Below, piece by piece: positions 1 to 9,475 of a stretch of DNA of 64,000 nucleotides. Source of the DNA: Desulfobacula sp. (lineage in GTDB: Bacteria; Desulfobacterota; Desulfobacteria; Desulfobacterales; Desulfobacteraceae); the NCBI GenBank assembly GCA_023701135.1, contig JAMPXP010000013.1, positions 100,457 to 164,456 of the forward strand, read 5' to 3'. Every line of letters starts with the position of its first letter. Position 1 is the first letter of the stretch. Under the pieces are notes generated by a model that ran no database searches, was not told the DNA's origin, and was given only the letters and a program-made list of their open reading frames with translations. A program made the position numbers and the translations under genes.

Positions 1-1662
1 CCCCACAATGAAGACCGTGTCAAATTCCAGGCCCTTGGCCGAATGGATGGTCAGAAGGGAAACCCCGGAGGATTCTTCCTCCTCCTCCTTGTCCTCACGG
101 ATGAGAGCTGCTTCCTCAAGGTATTCCAGGAGGGTTTCCTTGACCCTGGCCGTATACATCAACTGTTCGATATTTTCCTTTTTGGAAATATATTCTTCCT
201 GGGTTTTTGTCTTTTTCTCCAGATAGGCCAGATATCCTGTTTTTTCCAGGACCGTGTCCATGGCCCGGGCCGGCGGCAGAGAAGCGATTTCATCCAGGAG
301 CTCAAGAAGTGCGGAAAGGCCCCCGTGGATCTTTTTGGTCAGGACCCGCTCCCTGACCATGATCCTTGCCGCGTCCTGGAGGCCGACCCCCTGGGACCTC
401 ATATCGGCCATCTTTTTGACCAGAGCGGGCCCGATTCCCCTCTTCGGCGTATTCAGGACCCGTTCAAAGGAAACATCATCCTGGGGGAAAAAGGCCGCGC
501 TCAGATAGGAATTGATGTCCAGGATTTCCATTCTTTCGAAAAATCCCTGGGAACCTTTCAGGCTATAGGGGATCCGGTAGGCCCGGAAGATTTTTTCAAA
601 GGGCAGGGAGCAGAATTTGGTCCTATAGACCACGGCCATTTTGTCATAGGGGATGCCCAGTCCCTGGCGATTCAGGCCCTTGATCCGCCGAGCCACCCAT
701 TCGGCCTCATGGGAATCCGACAGAAAATCATAGATCTCCACCACCCCGCCTTTTTTCCGGGAAAAGCATTTTTTGTCCATTTTGTCCGGGTTATAATCAA
801 TGAGATCATTGGCGGCCTGGACAATCTCGTCGGCAGACCGGTAATTCTCCTCCAGCCGGAAAATTCTGGCATCCTTATATTTTTCGGAAAACCCCAGGAA
901 ATGGTTTACATTGGAACCCCGGAATCCGTATACGGCCTGCCAGTCGTCCCCGACGCAGAACAGATTCCGGTGGCTGCCCAGAAGCAGGCTTGTCAGGTCG
1001 TCCTGGAGATTGTTGGTGTCCTGGTATTCATCCACCAGGATATAGGAAAAATAATTCTGATAAAATTCCCGGACATCCTTATGATCCCTCAGAAGATCTC
1101 TGGTTTTCAGAAGGATATTGTCAAAATCAACCCCGTTCATTTCCTTGAGCCGCTCTTCATACTGGGCAAAGAGATCCTTCATATGGATGGAGAACATGGA
1201 GGTCCGGGTATCCAGATATTTTCCCGGATTGCCGGAATTTTTGGCCCTGGAAATGGTGGACAGAATCCGGGAGCCCTGTTTTTTCTCGATATTGTTTTTA
1301 ATGCAGATTTCCGTTGCCAGTTTTTCCTGCTGATAAACGGAAAGCACCTGCAGGGGCAGGACATATTTCAGCCGCTCGCAATGCTGCTTTAATATCATGA
1401 GACAGGCGGAATGATAGGTTCTCACCCAATGAAAAGACCGATAATCCAAGCCCGTCATTTTCATGAGCCGGGATTTCATCTCGTCGGCGGCCTTGTTGGT
1501 AAAGGTAATGGCCAATATTCGTTTGGGATCAAGTCCCTGGTTCACCAGGTGCGAAAATTTGGCCGTGAGGGTTCGGGTCTTGCCGGACCCGGCTCCCGCA
1601 ACCACCAGGGCAGGGGAACCGGTATGGCGGACAGCTTCTGTCTGCTGTGAGGATAACTCCAT
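1..1662 (-). CDS. UvrD/PcrA-type SF1A DNA helicase, C-terminus cut by window edge
   Basis: ATP-dependent 3'-5' DNA helicase of the UvrD/Rep/PcrA family, acting in DNA repair or replication restart. The reverse strand reads without a stop from ATG at 1662 to base 1, giving 554 visible residues. Walker A reads VVAGAGSGKTRTL near residue 23, Walker B reads YILVDEYQDTN near residue 214, the next motif reads FCVGDDWQAVYGFRGS, and the visible end reads TIHSAKGLEFDTVFIVG, a late helicase motif. Full-length members have about 650-750 residues, so roughly 100-200 residues lie beyond the left edge. Which paralog it is (UvrD, PcrA or Rep) cannot be settled from the visible part. The gene is followed upstream by the phosphomannomutase gene in the same orientation, with a 43-bp gap. 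Confidence 0.93.
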   Translation of the reverse strand, partial: MELSSQQTEAVRHTGSPALVVAGAGSGKTRTLTAKFSHLVNQGLDPKRILAITFTNKAADEMKSRLMKMTGLDYRSFHWVRTYHSACLMILKQHCERLKYVLPLQVLSVYQQEKLATEICIKNNIEKKQGSRILSTISRAKNSGNPGKYLDTRTSMFSIHMKDLFAQYEERLKEMNGVDFDNILLKTRDLLRDHKDVREFYQNYFSYILVDEYQDTNNLQDDLTSLLLGSHRNLFCVGDDWQAVYGFRGSNVNHFLGFSEKYKDARIFRLEENYRSADEIVQAANDLIDYNPDKMDKKCFSRKKGGVVEIYDFLSDSHEAEWVARRIKGLNRQGLGIPYDKMAVVYRTKFCSLPFEKIFRAYRIPYSLKGSQGFFERMEILDINSYLSAAFFPQDDVSFERVLNTPKRGIGPALVKKMADMRSQGVGLQDAARIMVRERVLTKKIHGGLSALLELLDEIASLPPARAMDTVLEKTGYLAYLEKKTKTQEEYISKKENIEQLMYTARVKETLLEYLEEAALIREDKEEEEESSGVSLLTIHSAKGLEFDTVFIVG

Positions 1663-1705
1663 AAATAATATAACGATAAGACTTCATGGCCGGGCATGGA
1701 AGATC

Positions 1706-3061
1706 TTATTTGGTCTCCTTGATAATGGCTTTTAAAGCAGATTCTATTTCATTTCGGATTTCAACCAGCCTTTTTTCGCTCAGGGCTTCAAAACGGAGAA
1801 CCAGGGCAGGCTGGGTATTGGAAGCCCGGACCAGCCCCCACCCGTCTTTATAAACCGCCCTGAGCCCGTCAATATCAATGACGTCCATTTTGGCCTTGAA
1901 TTCTTTTACAATCCTGGCCACCACCTTAAATTTGATATGATCCGGGCAGTCCACCCTGAGTTCCGGTGTCGTAAAGGTTTTGGGAAGGTCCTTGATGAGT
2001 TCGTCCACCCCCAGGCCCGTGTCGGCCATGATCTCAAGGAGGCGGCAGGTGGCGTAGAGAGCGTCGTCAAAGCCGAGATACCGGTCCTTGAAAAACATAT
2101 GCCCGCTCATTTCTCCGGCCAGGGCCGCATTTTCCTCTTTCATCTTTTTCTTGATCAATGAATGGCCGGTTCGCCACATGATGGCCTTGCCCCCGTGTTT
2201 CCGGATATCATCATACATGACCATGGAGCATTTGACTTCCGAGATAAAGGTGGCACCGGGATTTCGCTGGAGGATTTCCCTGGCGTAGATCACCATGAGC
2301 TGATCCCCGTAGATGACAGTGCCGTTTTTATCTACAACGCCTATCCTGTCAGCATCTCCATCGTATCCAACCCCCAGGTCCAGGTTTTTTTCCCTGACCA
2401 GTTGAATAAGATCCAGAAGATTTTTTTTCTGGGTAGGGTCAGCTTCATGGTTGGGAAAGGTTCCGTCCAGATCGCAATAGATGTCATGGACCTCACAGCC
2501 CAGTTGTTTTAAAACCGGAAGGGCCGTGATGCCGCCGGTGCCGTTACCGGCATCGATCCCGACCCGAAGGGGGCGTTTGATCTTTATATTTTTGACAAGG
2601 AATTCCTTATAGGGGGTGATGACGTCCTTTTGAATCACCTGTCCCCGGCCCTCTGCAAAATCATTGGCTTCGATGAGCAGGCGGACGTCCTGAAGCCCCT
2701 GGCTGTGGATGGAGTCTTCGCCGCTCATGAGCTTGAACCCGTTGTATTCCGGCGGATTATGGCTGGCGGTCACCATGGCGCCGCCCTCAAGGCTTAAGTG
2801 CTGGATGGAAAAATACAGCACAGGGGTCGGACAGACCCCGATGTCAACGACATCACAACCCGTGGACAAAATACCGCTGATAAAATGGGCGGCAAAGCTT
2901 TCCGAGGTCAGGCGGCAGTCCCTTCCAACGGATACGGTTTTCCTGCTCTGCCTCTGTAAAAGAGTGCCAAAGGCCTTACCGATACTTTTTGCATCCTTTT
3001 CCAGAATATCCTTGCCTGCAATTCCCCTGATATCATATTCCCTGAATATCCCAGGATTCAT
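1706..3061 (-). CDS. Phosphomannomutase/phosphoglucomutase
   Basis: Alpha-D-phosphohexomutase of the AlgC/ManB type, interconverting hexose 1- and 6-phosphates for sugar nucleotide and envelope polysaccharide synthesis. The start chosen is ATG at 3061, preceded by GGGAGG. The protein opens MNPGIFREYDIRG, the family's normal N-terminus, whereas a longer frame reaching 3127 only runs back into uppP. The active-site serine loop TASHNPPEYNGFK, the metal loop DGDADRIGVVD and the sugar-binding GEMSGHMFF are all present in order, and 451 residues is the normal length. It lies 10 bp downstream of uppP and is probably co-transcribed with it, which fits an envelope role. Substrate preference between mannose and glucose phosphates cannot be read from the sequence. 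Confidence 0.94.
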   Translation of the reverse strand: MNPGIFREYDIRGIAGKDILEKDAKSIGKAFGTLLQRQSRKTVSVGRDCRLTSESFAAHFISGILSTGCDVVDIGVCPTPVLYFSIQHLSLEGGAMVTASHNPPEYNGFKLMSGEDSIHSQGLQDVRLLIEANDFAEGRGQVIQKDVITPYKEFLVKNIKIKRPLRVGIDAGNGTGGITALPVLKQLGCEVHDIYCDLDGTFPNHEADPTQKKNLLDLIQLVREKNLDLGVGYDGDADRIGVVDKNGTVIYGDQLMVIYAREILQRNPGATFISEVKCSMVMYDDIRKHGGKAIMWRTGHSLIKKKMKEENAALAGEMSGHMFFKDRYLGFDDALYATCRLLEIMADTGLGVDELIKDLPKTFTTPELRVDCPDHIKFKVVARIVKEFKAKMDVIDIDGLRAVYKDGWGLVRASNTQPALVLRFEALSEKRLVEIRNEIESALKAIIKETK

Positions 3062-3071
3062 ACGCCCTCCC

Positions 3072-3899
3072 TTAGATAACGGTTGATAAAATTGCCAGTA
3101 CCCCGACCAGCCAGCAATAGGGGGCAAAGAAATGGAATCTGCCCGAATGAACCAACCGTAATAATATTTTTAATGCGATCAGGCCGGTGATAAATGCTGC
3201 AATTGTACCATAAATGGTCACAAGGTCAATGGAAAGGCCTTGCTCCATAATATCTTTCAGCCCCAGAATTTCCGCCCCCATAATGGCCGGGACGGACAGA
3301 AGAAAGGAAAACCGGGCCGCCGTATCCCGGTCAAGACCGGCCATCATACCGGCAGCGATGGTGGAGCCTGACCTTGAGATACCGGGCATAACGGCAAGGC
3401 CCTGGACCGTCCCGATGAAAACCGCTTTTTTGATGCCGAACCCGTCCCCTATGGGTTTCGACGTATAATGGGTCCGGGAAACCCAGAGAATGATTCCGGT
3501 CAGAATGAGCATGAAGCCCACCAGAATGGCCGATGAAAACAAAACGGCTTCAAACTCTTTCAGAAAAAGCCCGATCACGGCCGTTGGAACCGAACCGATC
3601 AGAATCAGAGCCGCCATTCTGAGATGGGGGTCCTCATGGAACAGGTGTTTGACGGGTTTTCCGGATACTGCCGTGAGAAAAAATCCAAGAACCGAGACCA
3701 GGATGGATCGGATATCTGAAAAATAAACCACCAGAATGGCCAAGAGGGTTCCCACATGGAGGCTGATATCAAAAATTAACTGAGATTCGGTAATCCCGAA
3801 AAAAATCTGGCCCAGGACCAGATGCCCCGAACTGCTGACAGGTAAAAACTCGGTCAGTCCCTGTAAGATACCCAGAACAATTCCCTGATACATTTCCAT
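3072..3899 (-). CDS. uppP: Undecaprenyl-diphosphatase UppP
   Basis: Integral membrane phosphatase that recycles undecaprenyl diphosphate to the monophosphate carrier lipid for peptidoglycan and other envelope polymers. The 275-residue protein is strongly hydrophobic with about eight membrane segments. It carries the two BacA/UppP signatures: GLTEFLPVSSSGHLVLG near residue 15 and the second catalytic loop GLAVMPGISRSGSTI near residue 165. Length is typical. Start is ATG at 3899, and the region upstream (3900-4053) separates it from the divergent kinase gene. It is the first gene of a short operon with the phosphohexomutase. BacA overexpression confers bacitracin tolerance in other bacteria (family knowledge). 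Confidence 0.96.
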   Translation of the reverse strand: MEMYQGIVLGILQGLTEFLPVSSSGHLVLGQIFFGITESQLIFDISLHVGTLLAILVVYFSDIRSILVSVLGFFLTAVSGKPVKHLFHEDPHLRMAALILIGSVPTAVIGLFLKEFEAVLFSSAILVGFMLILTGIILWVSRTHYTSKPIGDGFGIKKAVFIGTVQGLAVMPGISRSGSTIAAGMMAGLDRDTAARFSFLLSVPAIMGAEILGLKDIMEQGLSIDLVTIYGTIAAFITGLIALKILLRLVHSGRFHFFAPYCWLVGVLAILSTVI

Positions 3900-4053
3900 A
3901 TCTTAAATGCTTTCTTTTTTATTCAGTATTGGCCGATAAACAGCACCCGTATATAATTCTCCGGCCTAAATTGCAAGATATTAAAAAAAGACTTGAACTT
4001 GTCTGTTTTTCGCAATAAAACCGTGCATAAGCCTTAAACGGAGACAATGCGGA

Positions 4054-6120
4054 ATGGAAAGCGTGGAAACGGATCTCCGGCAGACCGGGCCCAGTGAAAA
4101 ATTAGCCGGTTTGGCACATATTTTTCATCTTTTGGGCACCGATTGCCGCAGGAATATAGATATCATTCTGAAGCAGACATGGCAGATTCTGGACGGCGTT
4201 TGCTCTTTATACAACCGAGTTGATGAAAAAGAAAAATCCCTTGTCGTATGGGCCGGCCACAACAGGCCCGAGGACCTTGAAACAGAATCCGATGCCGTGG
4301 GCCATATCTGCTGGGAAGCCACCATTCAGGAAGAAAACAGGGCCGTTGCCATTCCGGATATTGAAAAAACCCCTTTTTTCCATACCGATCCCCATGTAAA
4401 GCAATACGGGTTAAAAGCCTATCTCGGGTTCCCGGTCAAACTCAGAAACCGGATCATCGGGTCCCTTTGTATCGTGGATACAAAAATACGGGAGTTTACG
4501 GACGATGACCTCCATTGCATCAGGACCCTTGCCGCCGCCCTTTCCCTGGAAGAGGAGCGCCTGGCCCTGGAAACCGAACTCATGGAGGAAAAAGAGAAAT
4601 ACCAAACCCTTGTGGAAAATGCCAATGATGCCACCTTCATTGTCCAGGACGGGTTGCTCAAATTTGTCAACTCCAGGACCGTTGCCCTGTCCGGCTATTC
4701 ATGGGACGCTTTGCAAGGCATTCCTTTTATAGACCTCATTCACCCCGATGACAGGGAATTGGTTCTCCGGAATCACATCCAACGGCTGAGAGGAGAAAAG
4801 CTGGCCCTGCCCTATGCATTCAGAATTTTTAATAAAAAAAAGGATATTGTCTGGCTTCAGATCAATGGGGCCCGGATTGTCTGGGAGGGGAGACCGGCCG
4901 TACTCGGATGTGCGAGGGACATCTCCAGAATGAAAGAGCTGGAGGAAAAACTGGACCGGGCCAAAAAAATGGAGTTGATCGGAACCATGGCCGGGGGCGT
5001 GGCCCATGATTTAAACAATATCCTTTCCGGACTGGTCAGCTATCCTGAACTTTTGTTGATGCAGATATCCCCGGACAGCCCTCTAAAGGAGCCCATCTCC
5101 TTCATGCATGATGCCGGACTAAAGGCAGCGGAAATTGTTCAGGACCTTCTGACCCTCACCAGAAGGGGGATCAGCGTTAAAAACAGTATCAACCTCAACC
5201 ATGTGATCCATGACTATTTTACCAGCCCTGCGCACCAGCGGCTGGTAAAAACCTATCCCCATATCCGGTTCAAGGTATATCCCGAAAACGACCTTCTGAA
5301 CATCATCGGATCTGCCTCCCATCTCTCCAAAATTATTATGAACCTGGTCATGAATGCGGCTGAAGCCATAAAGGGGAGCGGTACGGTCACGGTTGAATCC
5401 TTTAACCGGTATCTGGATATGCCCCTGAAAAGCTGTGATCATATCCTTGAAGGAGAATATGCAGTTTTAAGGGTGACGGACAACGGTGCCGGTATCCCTA
5501 AAAAAGATCTGAACAAGATATTTGAACCCTTTTACACCAAAAAGCAAATGGGAAGAAGCGGGTCAGGGCTGGGCCTCTGTGTGGTTTGGAACTGTGTAAA
5601 AGACCATAACGGTTATATTGAAGTAACCAGCAAAATCAATAAGGGCACTACCTTTGAACTTTATTTTCCCGCGACCCGTAAAGAGACGGACCCGGAACCT
5701 GAGGGACTCCGGATTGACGATTATAAAGGCAACAAAGAAACCATCCTCGTGATTGATGATGTCCACGAACAAAGGCGGATTGCCCGGGAATCCCTGAAGA
5801 TGCTGGGGTACAAGTCCTTTACCGTCCCGAGCGGCGAAAGAGCCCTGCTTTTTCTAAAAAAGCGCGCTGTCGACCTGATCATCCTTGATATGAAAATGGA
5901 GCCGGGCATGGATGGGCTGGATACCTACAGACGGATACTGAAACTTCATCCCAATCAGAAAGCCGTCATCGCCAGCGGATTTTCGGAAAATGACCGGGTC
6001 AGGGAAGCCTTGAAGATCGGAGCAGGGCAATATATCAAAAAACCCTATACCATCAAAAAACTGGCCCATGCCATTAAAGAAGAACTTGCCGACCCTAAAA
6101 AATATAAAGAGAATCATTGA
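4054..6120 (+). CDS. Hybrid sensor histidine kinase, GAF-PAS-HisKA-HATPase-REC
   Basis: Cytoplasmic hybrid histidine kinase of 688 residues with no membrane segments. A GAF domain spans about 25-175 and a PAS domain about 180-300 (contains FVNSRTVALSGYSWDAL). The dimerisation/phosphoacceptor helix reads GTMAGGVAHDLNNILSG near residue 313, with its His. The ATPase domain shows N-box NLVMNAAEAI, G1 DNGAGIPKKDLNKIFEPFY and G2 SGSGLGLCVV. The C-terminal receiver begins ILVIDDVHEQRR near residue 565, with DMKMEPGMDG as acceptor region. Because the receiver is attached and no response regulator is adjacent, output presumably goes through an unlinked HPt or regulator. The signal it senses is unknown. 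Start is ATG at 4054; a nearby ATG at 4047 is out of frame. Confidence 0.9.
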   Translation: MESVETDLRQTGPSEKLAGLAHIFHLLGTDCRRNIDIILKQTWQILDGVCSLYNRVDEKEKSLVVWAGHNRPEDLETESDAVGHICWEATIQEENRAVAIPDIEKTPFFHTDPHVKQYGLKAYLGFPVKLRNRIIGSLCIVDTKIREFTDDDLHCIRTLAAALSLEEERLALETELMEEKEKYQTLVENANDATFIVQDGLLKFVNSRTVALSGYSWDALQGIPFIDLIHPDDRELVLRNHIQRLRGEKLALPYAFRIFNKKKDIVWLQINGARIVWEGRPAVLGCARDISRMKELEEKLDRAKKMELIGTMAGGVAHDLNNILSGLVSYPELLLMQISPDSPLKEPISFMHDAGLKAAEIVQDLLTLTRRGISVKNSINLNHVIHDYFTSPAHQRLVKTYPHIRFKVYPENDLLNIIGSASHLSKIIMNLVMNAAEAIKGSGTVTVESFNRYLDMPLKSCDHILEGEYAVLRVTDNGAGIPKKDLNKIFEPFYTKKQMGRSGSGLGLCVVWNCVKDHNGYIEVTSKINKGTTFELYFPATRKETDPEPEGLRIDDYKGNKETILVIDDVHEQRRIARESLKMLGYKSFTVPSGERALLFLKKRAVDLIILDMKMEPGMDGLDTYRRILKLHPNQKAVIASGFSENDRVREALKIGAGQYIKKPYTIKKLAHAIKEELADPKKYKENH

Positions 6121-6233
6121 TTTTCAAGGCGTTTTTATATATAAGAAAAAACAATATCCATATCATCAAGCGATATTTGTATAGAAATAACCCATGGAAA
6201 CCATAATGGACAACCCTTTAAAAGGAGAAAAAA

Positions 6234-7397
6234 ATGAAATTTTTCAGCAAAAGTGTATTCCTGTTAATCGCCTTCCTTTTTTTGTTCGGATGCGCAGTCC
6301 CGCAGATGAACCTACCCCCATTTGAAGCCGTAAAATTCGACAAAAACCTTTACACCTCCAAGGTTGACAATTTCCTCATCGTTTTTGATGCATCAAGCTC
6401 CATGTATGAAAATTATGGCGGCACCAAAAAATTCAATATTGCCCAGGCCCTTGTTGAAAGAATGAATCAGACCATTCCCGAACTGGGACAGACCGCCGGC
6501 TTAAGATCCTTTGGCCATTCTCCTGCGGTTTCAAGCAAACAGACCGAACTGTTTTATGGAATGGAAAAATTCTCATCCAAAAACCTGGCTGACAAATTCA
6601 AAAAAATTACCGAACCGGGTGGAACAACCCCTCTCTATAGTGCCCTGGACACTGCAAGAGCAGACCTGAAGGGTCTTTCAGGAAAAACGAATGCCGTTAT
6701 CATCATCAGTGACGGCCTTGAAACCGACGGGAATGCGGCTGCTGCGGCAAAAGCATTGAATGCAGCTTACGGAGACGCCATCTGCTTTTACACCATCCTT
6801 GTGGGGAATTCCGCCCCAGGGGAAGCCCTTTTAAAAGAAATTGCAAAAATAGGCGGATGCGGATTTGCTTCAAAAGCCGATGAACTCATGACCAGCGCCG
6901 GGATGGCCGCCTTTGTGGAAAAAGTCTTCCTGACCAAGAAACCCGCGCCTGCACCGGCACCGGCTGTAAAACAGAGAGTCGACAGTGATGGCGACGGTGT
7001 GTATGATGAAGACGACAAATGCCCCGGAACCCCCAAGGGCGCCAGGGTCAATGCCCAGGGATGCTGGGTCCTGAGCCATGTTCTCTTTGACTTTGACAAG
7101 GCTGAAATCAAACCCATGGCCTATCCCCTCCTGGACGAAGTGGTTGCGATTTTTGGAAAGAACCCCGGCATGAAAGTTGATCTCCAGGGACATTGCGACA
7201 ATATCGGAACCCCGGAATACAATCTGGGTCTTTCTCTGAAGCGCGCCAATGCCGTTAAAAAATACCTGGTATCAAAAGGCGTTGCCGAAAACCGGCTGAC
7301 CACCCAGGGCTTTGGATTCAGCAAACCGGTGGGCCCCAATACAACACCGGAAGAACGGTCATTGAACAGAAGGGTTGAACTCCAACCCATGAACTAA
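6234..7397 (+). CDS. Outer-membrane lipoprotein with VWA and OmpA domains
   Basis: Predicted periplasm-facing lipoprotein of 387 residues. The signal peptide ends in a lipobox LFLFGC with Cys at residue 20. A von Willebrand A domain follows (about 45-235), with MIDAS residues DASSS near 52 and the later acidic SDGLETDG. A short calcium-type thrombospondin-3-like stretch DSDGDGVYDEDDKCPGTPKG (about 248-267) leads to a C-terminal OmpA peptidoglycan-binding domain (about 280-387) with LQGHCDNIGTPEYNLGLSLKRA. The start is supported by AAAAGGAG upstream. The combination suggests a protein that anchors the outer membrane to peptidoglycan and offers a metal-dependent adhesive or assembly surface; the partner is unknown. 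It ends in two strong hairpins and appears monocistronic. Confidence 0.85.
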   Translation: MKFFSKSVFLLIAFLFLFGCAVPQMNLPPFEAVKFDKNLYTSKVDNFLIVFDASSSMYENYGGTKKFNIAQALVERMNQTIPELGQTAGLRSFGHSPAVSSKQTELFYGMEKFSSKNLADKFKKITEPGGTTPLYSALDTARADLKGLSGKTNAVIIISDGLETDGNAAAAAKALNAAYGDAICFYTILVGNSAPGEALLKEIAKIGGCGFASKADELMTSAGMAAFVEKVFLTKKPAPAPAPAVKQRVDSDGDGVYDEDDKCPGTPKGARVNAQGCWVLSHVLFDFDKAEIKPMAYPLLDEVVAIFGKNPGMKVDLQGHCDNIGTPEYNLGLSLKRANAVKKYLVSKGVAENRLTTQGFGFSKPVGPNTTPEERSLNRRVELQPMN

Positions 7398-7418
7398 GAT
7401 TTAACATTCATACCAGAT

Positions 7419-7449
7419 AAACCGGGGAAGGATACCCATTCCCCGGTTT
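7419..7449 (+). terminator. Hairpin after the VWA-OmpA lipoprotein gene
   Basis: The sequence folds as AAACCGGGGA paired with TCCCCGGTTT across a short loop, 22 bases after the stop codon. A short T run follows. It is the likely intrinsic terminator for the lipoprotein gene. Confidence 0.7.
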
Positions 7450-7456
7450 CATTACC

Positions 7457-7493
7457 AAAGGCCGCAAGAAAAATTCATTTTCCTTGCGGCCTT
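7457..7493. terminator. Second hairpin, between convergent genes
   Basis: A stem AAGGCCGCAAG.AAAA / TTTTCCTTGCGGCCTT lies between the lipoprotein gene and the convergent moeA-PBP gene. A and T tracts on both sides make it a plausible bidirectional terminator. Confidence 0.65.
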
Positions 7494-7519
7494 ATCTTTG
7501 AAACTCCGTCGTAAATCCG

Positions 7520-9451
7520 TCAGGACTGATAGATAACCCGTCCTGTAATGCTTGTATCATATCCACCAAGGGCCGTGACCTTGTCCTTGAAATCCCGGGA
7601 TTGGATAGTGTCTAGCAGGACCTGGATTTTCCCGGTTGAATAGAACCGGTCCGGGATAACGAGGTCATATTCTTCGGTCACCACCGGGATAAAATCAAGA
7701 TCCAGGGCCCGGGCTGCCGCCATGATGCCGAGACCTGCATCGGCCCTTCCCGAAAGGACGGCAACGGCGACGGACATATGGGTGTATTCGTCATTTTCAT
7801 AGCCTCTGATCTCTGAGGAAGATATCTGAAGGGCCTTGAGCTTGTAATCCAGCAGGATCCGCGTACCTGATCCGGGCTGTCGGTTGATGAAGGCGAGATC
7901 CTTGGTTTTCAAATCCTCAATGCCCGTGATCCGCTTCGGGTTTCCCTTGGGAACAATGAGCCCCTGATCCCTCATGACCAGATTGATCACCCAAACCTTC
8001 TCACCGGGCAGGTATTTTTGAATATAGGAAATATTATAAGTCCCGTCCTCAATATCCAGAAGATGGACTCCGGCCATATGGCAGGCACCTTTCCGGATGG
8101 CCATGAGCCCGCCCATGCTGCCCACATGGCTGGAAGAGATGCCGATATCCCCCTGGGTCATCCGGACCTGGTCCGCCAGAAGGTCCAGGGTATTATCATG
8201 GGACCCGATGATCACAATGGTATTTTCAATGGCGGACAGGGGTCTCAAGAGATGGGCCTGAACCGTCTCGTTTTCCGATATCCCCTCCACATTGGCCGGA
8301 ATCCTGATAATTCCGTCTGCCTCGGTCAGGGTGGTGATGCTGCCCGATCCCCTGGGCAACTGGGAAGACATGAGTTTGCCGTCCACGGAACCGATTTTTA
8401 CCCTTACGAATTCTTCCTGGCCCAGCTTTGACGCCATTTTCCGGGAAGGTGACACCGGAACCGTGACCGCTTCCTTTTGCGGCAGCTTCTGCATGTTCAA
8501 CAGCAAAGGCCCGGCAAACTGCTCAAAGGCCACAATGGCCGATACCGGATATCCGGGAATCCCAAAAACAGGCTTGCCGGAAACCTTGCCGAACATCACG
8601 GGCTTTCCAGGCATCATGGTCACGCCGTGGACAAAGATTTCACCCAGGGAGGAAATCACGGGCTTTGCATAATCTTCCGACCCGGCCGAAGATCCGCCGA
8701 TGATGCAGATCATATCGTAGTCCTGTTTTGCCGCCGTTTCAACCACCTTTAAAATCGTATCCAGATTGTCCCTGAGCATGGGATGACAGTCAAAACAGGC
8801 CCCGTGGTCTTCACACAGACCGCCCAGAACAGACGAATTGGATTCAATCACATCCCCGGGTTTCATCGCTTCTATGGTTATTTCCCGCCATTGTTTCAGT
8901 TCCGACCCGGTGGGGATGATGAGGACCTTCGGCTTTTTATACACTTCCACACGGAAAATGCCGCCGGACAGGAGGGCTCCCAGGGAATAGGACGTAATTC
9001 TGTGGCTCCGGGGGAATAAAAGCTTGGTCGCAACGATATCTTCTCCCATTTTCCGAACATGCTGCCAGGGGAAAACAGGGGCCTCAATCTCAACAGTTTT
9101 ATCATCAATGATGTTCAGGTGCTCGATCATGATCACGCTATTGGTGCCCTGGGGCAGGGCATGGCCGGTATTGACCCAGTAGGCGGTTTCTCCGGGAACA
9201 AGGGTAACGGGCGATTCTTCACCGGCCCCGAAAGTGAGTTTGGCGTCCACGGCAATACCGTCCATGGCGGCGGCATGAAAATTGGGGGATGAGATAAGGG
9301 CCATGGCCGGTTTGGCAAGGACCCTGTCCTTTGAACTCACCACATCAAGGGTTTCAACCGGCGTGGCCAAGCCGCCAAACCGGTCAAAAAGGATTTTCCG
9401 GGCCTCTTCAATGGTTTTCATATCCAGATAGACATTTCGTTTGGAATTCAT
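7520..9451 (-). CDS. MoeA-like molybdopterin protein fused to PBP-like domain
   Basis: 643-residue protein. Residues about 11-410 are MoeA-like: AAAMDGIAV, the nucleotide-loop IIGGSSAGSEDYAKP, MMPGKPVMFG and GIPGYPVSAIVAFEQF. From about 420 to the end it carries a type-2 periplasmic-binding-like domain of the LysR/ModA-like fold, including GDIGISSSHVGSMGGLMAI and NRQPGSGTRILLDYKL. MoeA inserts molybdate into adenylylated molybdopterin. The fused domain could bind molybdate or tungstate, or a regulatory ligand, and such fusions are known in archaea and sulfate reducers. It sits 24 bp after a second, single-domain moeA, so the two probably work together in cofactor maturation. An in-frame ATG at 9421 (MKTIEEARK) is an alternative start. 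Confidence 0.88.
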   Translation of the reverse strand: MNSKRNVYLDMKTIEEARKILFDRFGGLATPVETLDVVSSKDRVLAKPAMALISSPNFHAAAMDGIAVDAKLTFGAGEESPVTLVPGETAYWVNTGHALPQGTNSVIMIEHLNIIDDKTVEIEAPVFPWQHVRKMGEDIVATKLLFPRSHRITSYSLGALLSGGIFRVEVYKKPKVLIIPTGSELKQWREITIEAMKPGDVIESNSSVLGGLCEDHGACFDCHPMLRDNLDTILKVVETAAKQDYDMICIIGGSSAGSEDYAKPVISSLGEIFVHGVTMMPGKPVMFGKVSGKPVFGIPGYPVSAIVAFEQFAGPLLLNMQKLPQKEAVTVPVSPSRKMASKLGQEEFVRVKIGSVDGKLMSSQLPRGSGSITTLTEADGIIRIPANVEGISENETVQAHLLRPLSAIENTIVIIGSHDNTLDLLADQVRMTQGDIGISSSHVGSMGGLMAIRKGACHMAGVHLLDIEDGTYNISYIQKYLPGEKVWVINLVMRDQGLIVPKGNPKRITGIEDLKTKDLAFINRQPGSGTRILLDYKLKALQISSSEIRGYENDEYTHMSVAVAVLSGRADAGLGIMAAARALDLDFIPVVTEEYDLVIPDRFYSTGKIQVLLDTIQSRDFKDKVTALGGYDTSITGRVIYQS

Positions 9452-9475
9452 TTATCCTGTCCTGTTTGTAACTTC

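Noticed and set aside
43-1392. 449-residue plus-strand open frame
   Set aside because: It is the antisense of the helicase gene, whose minus-strand reading has all helicase motifs; the plus-strand product has no family character.
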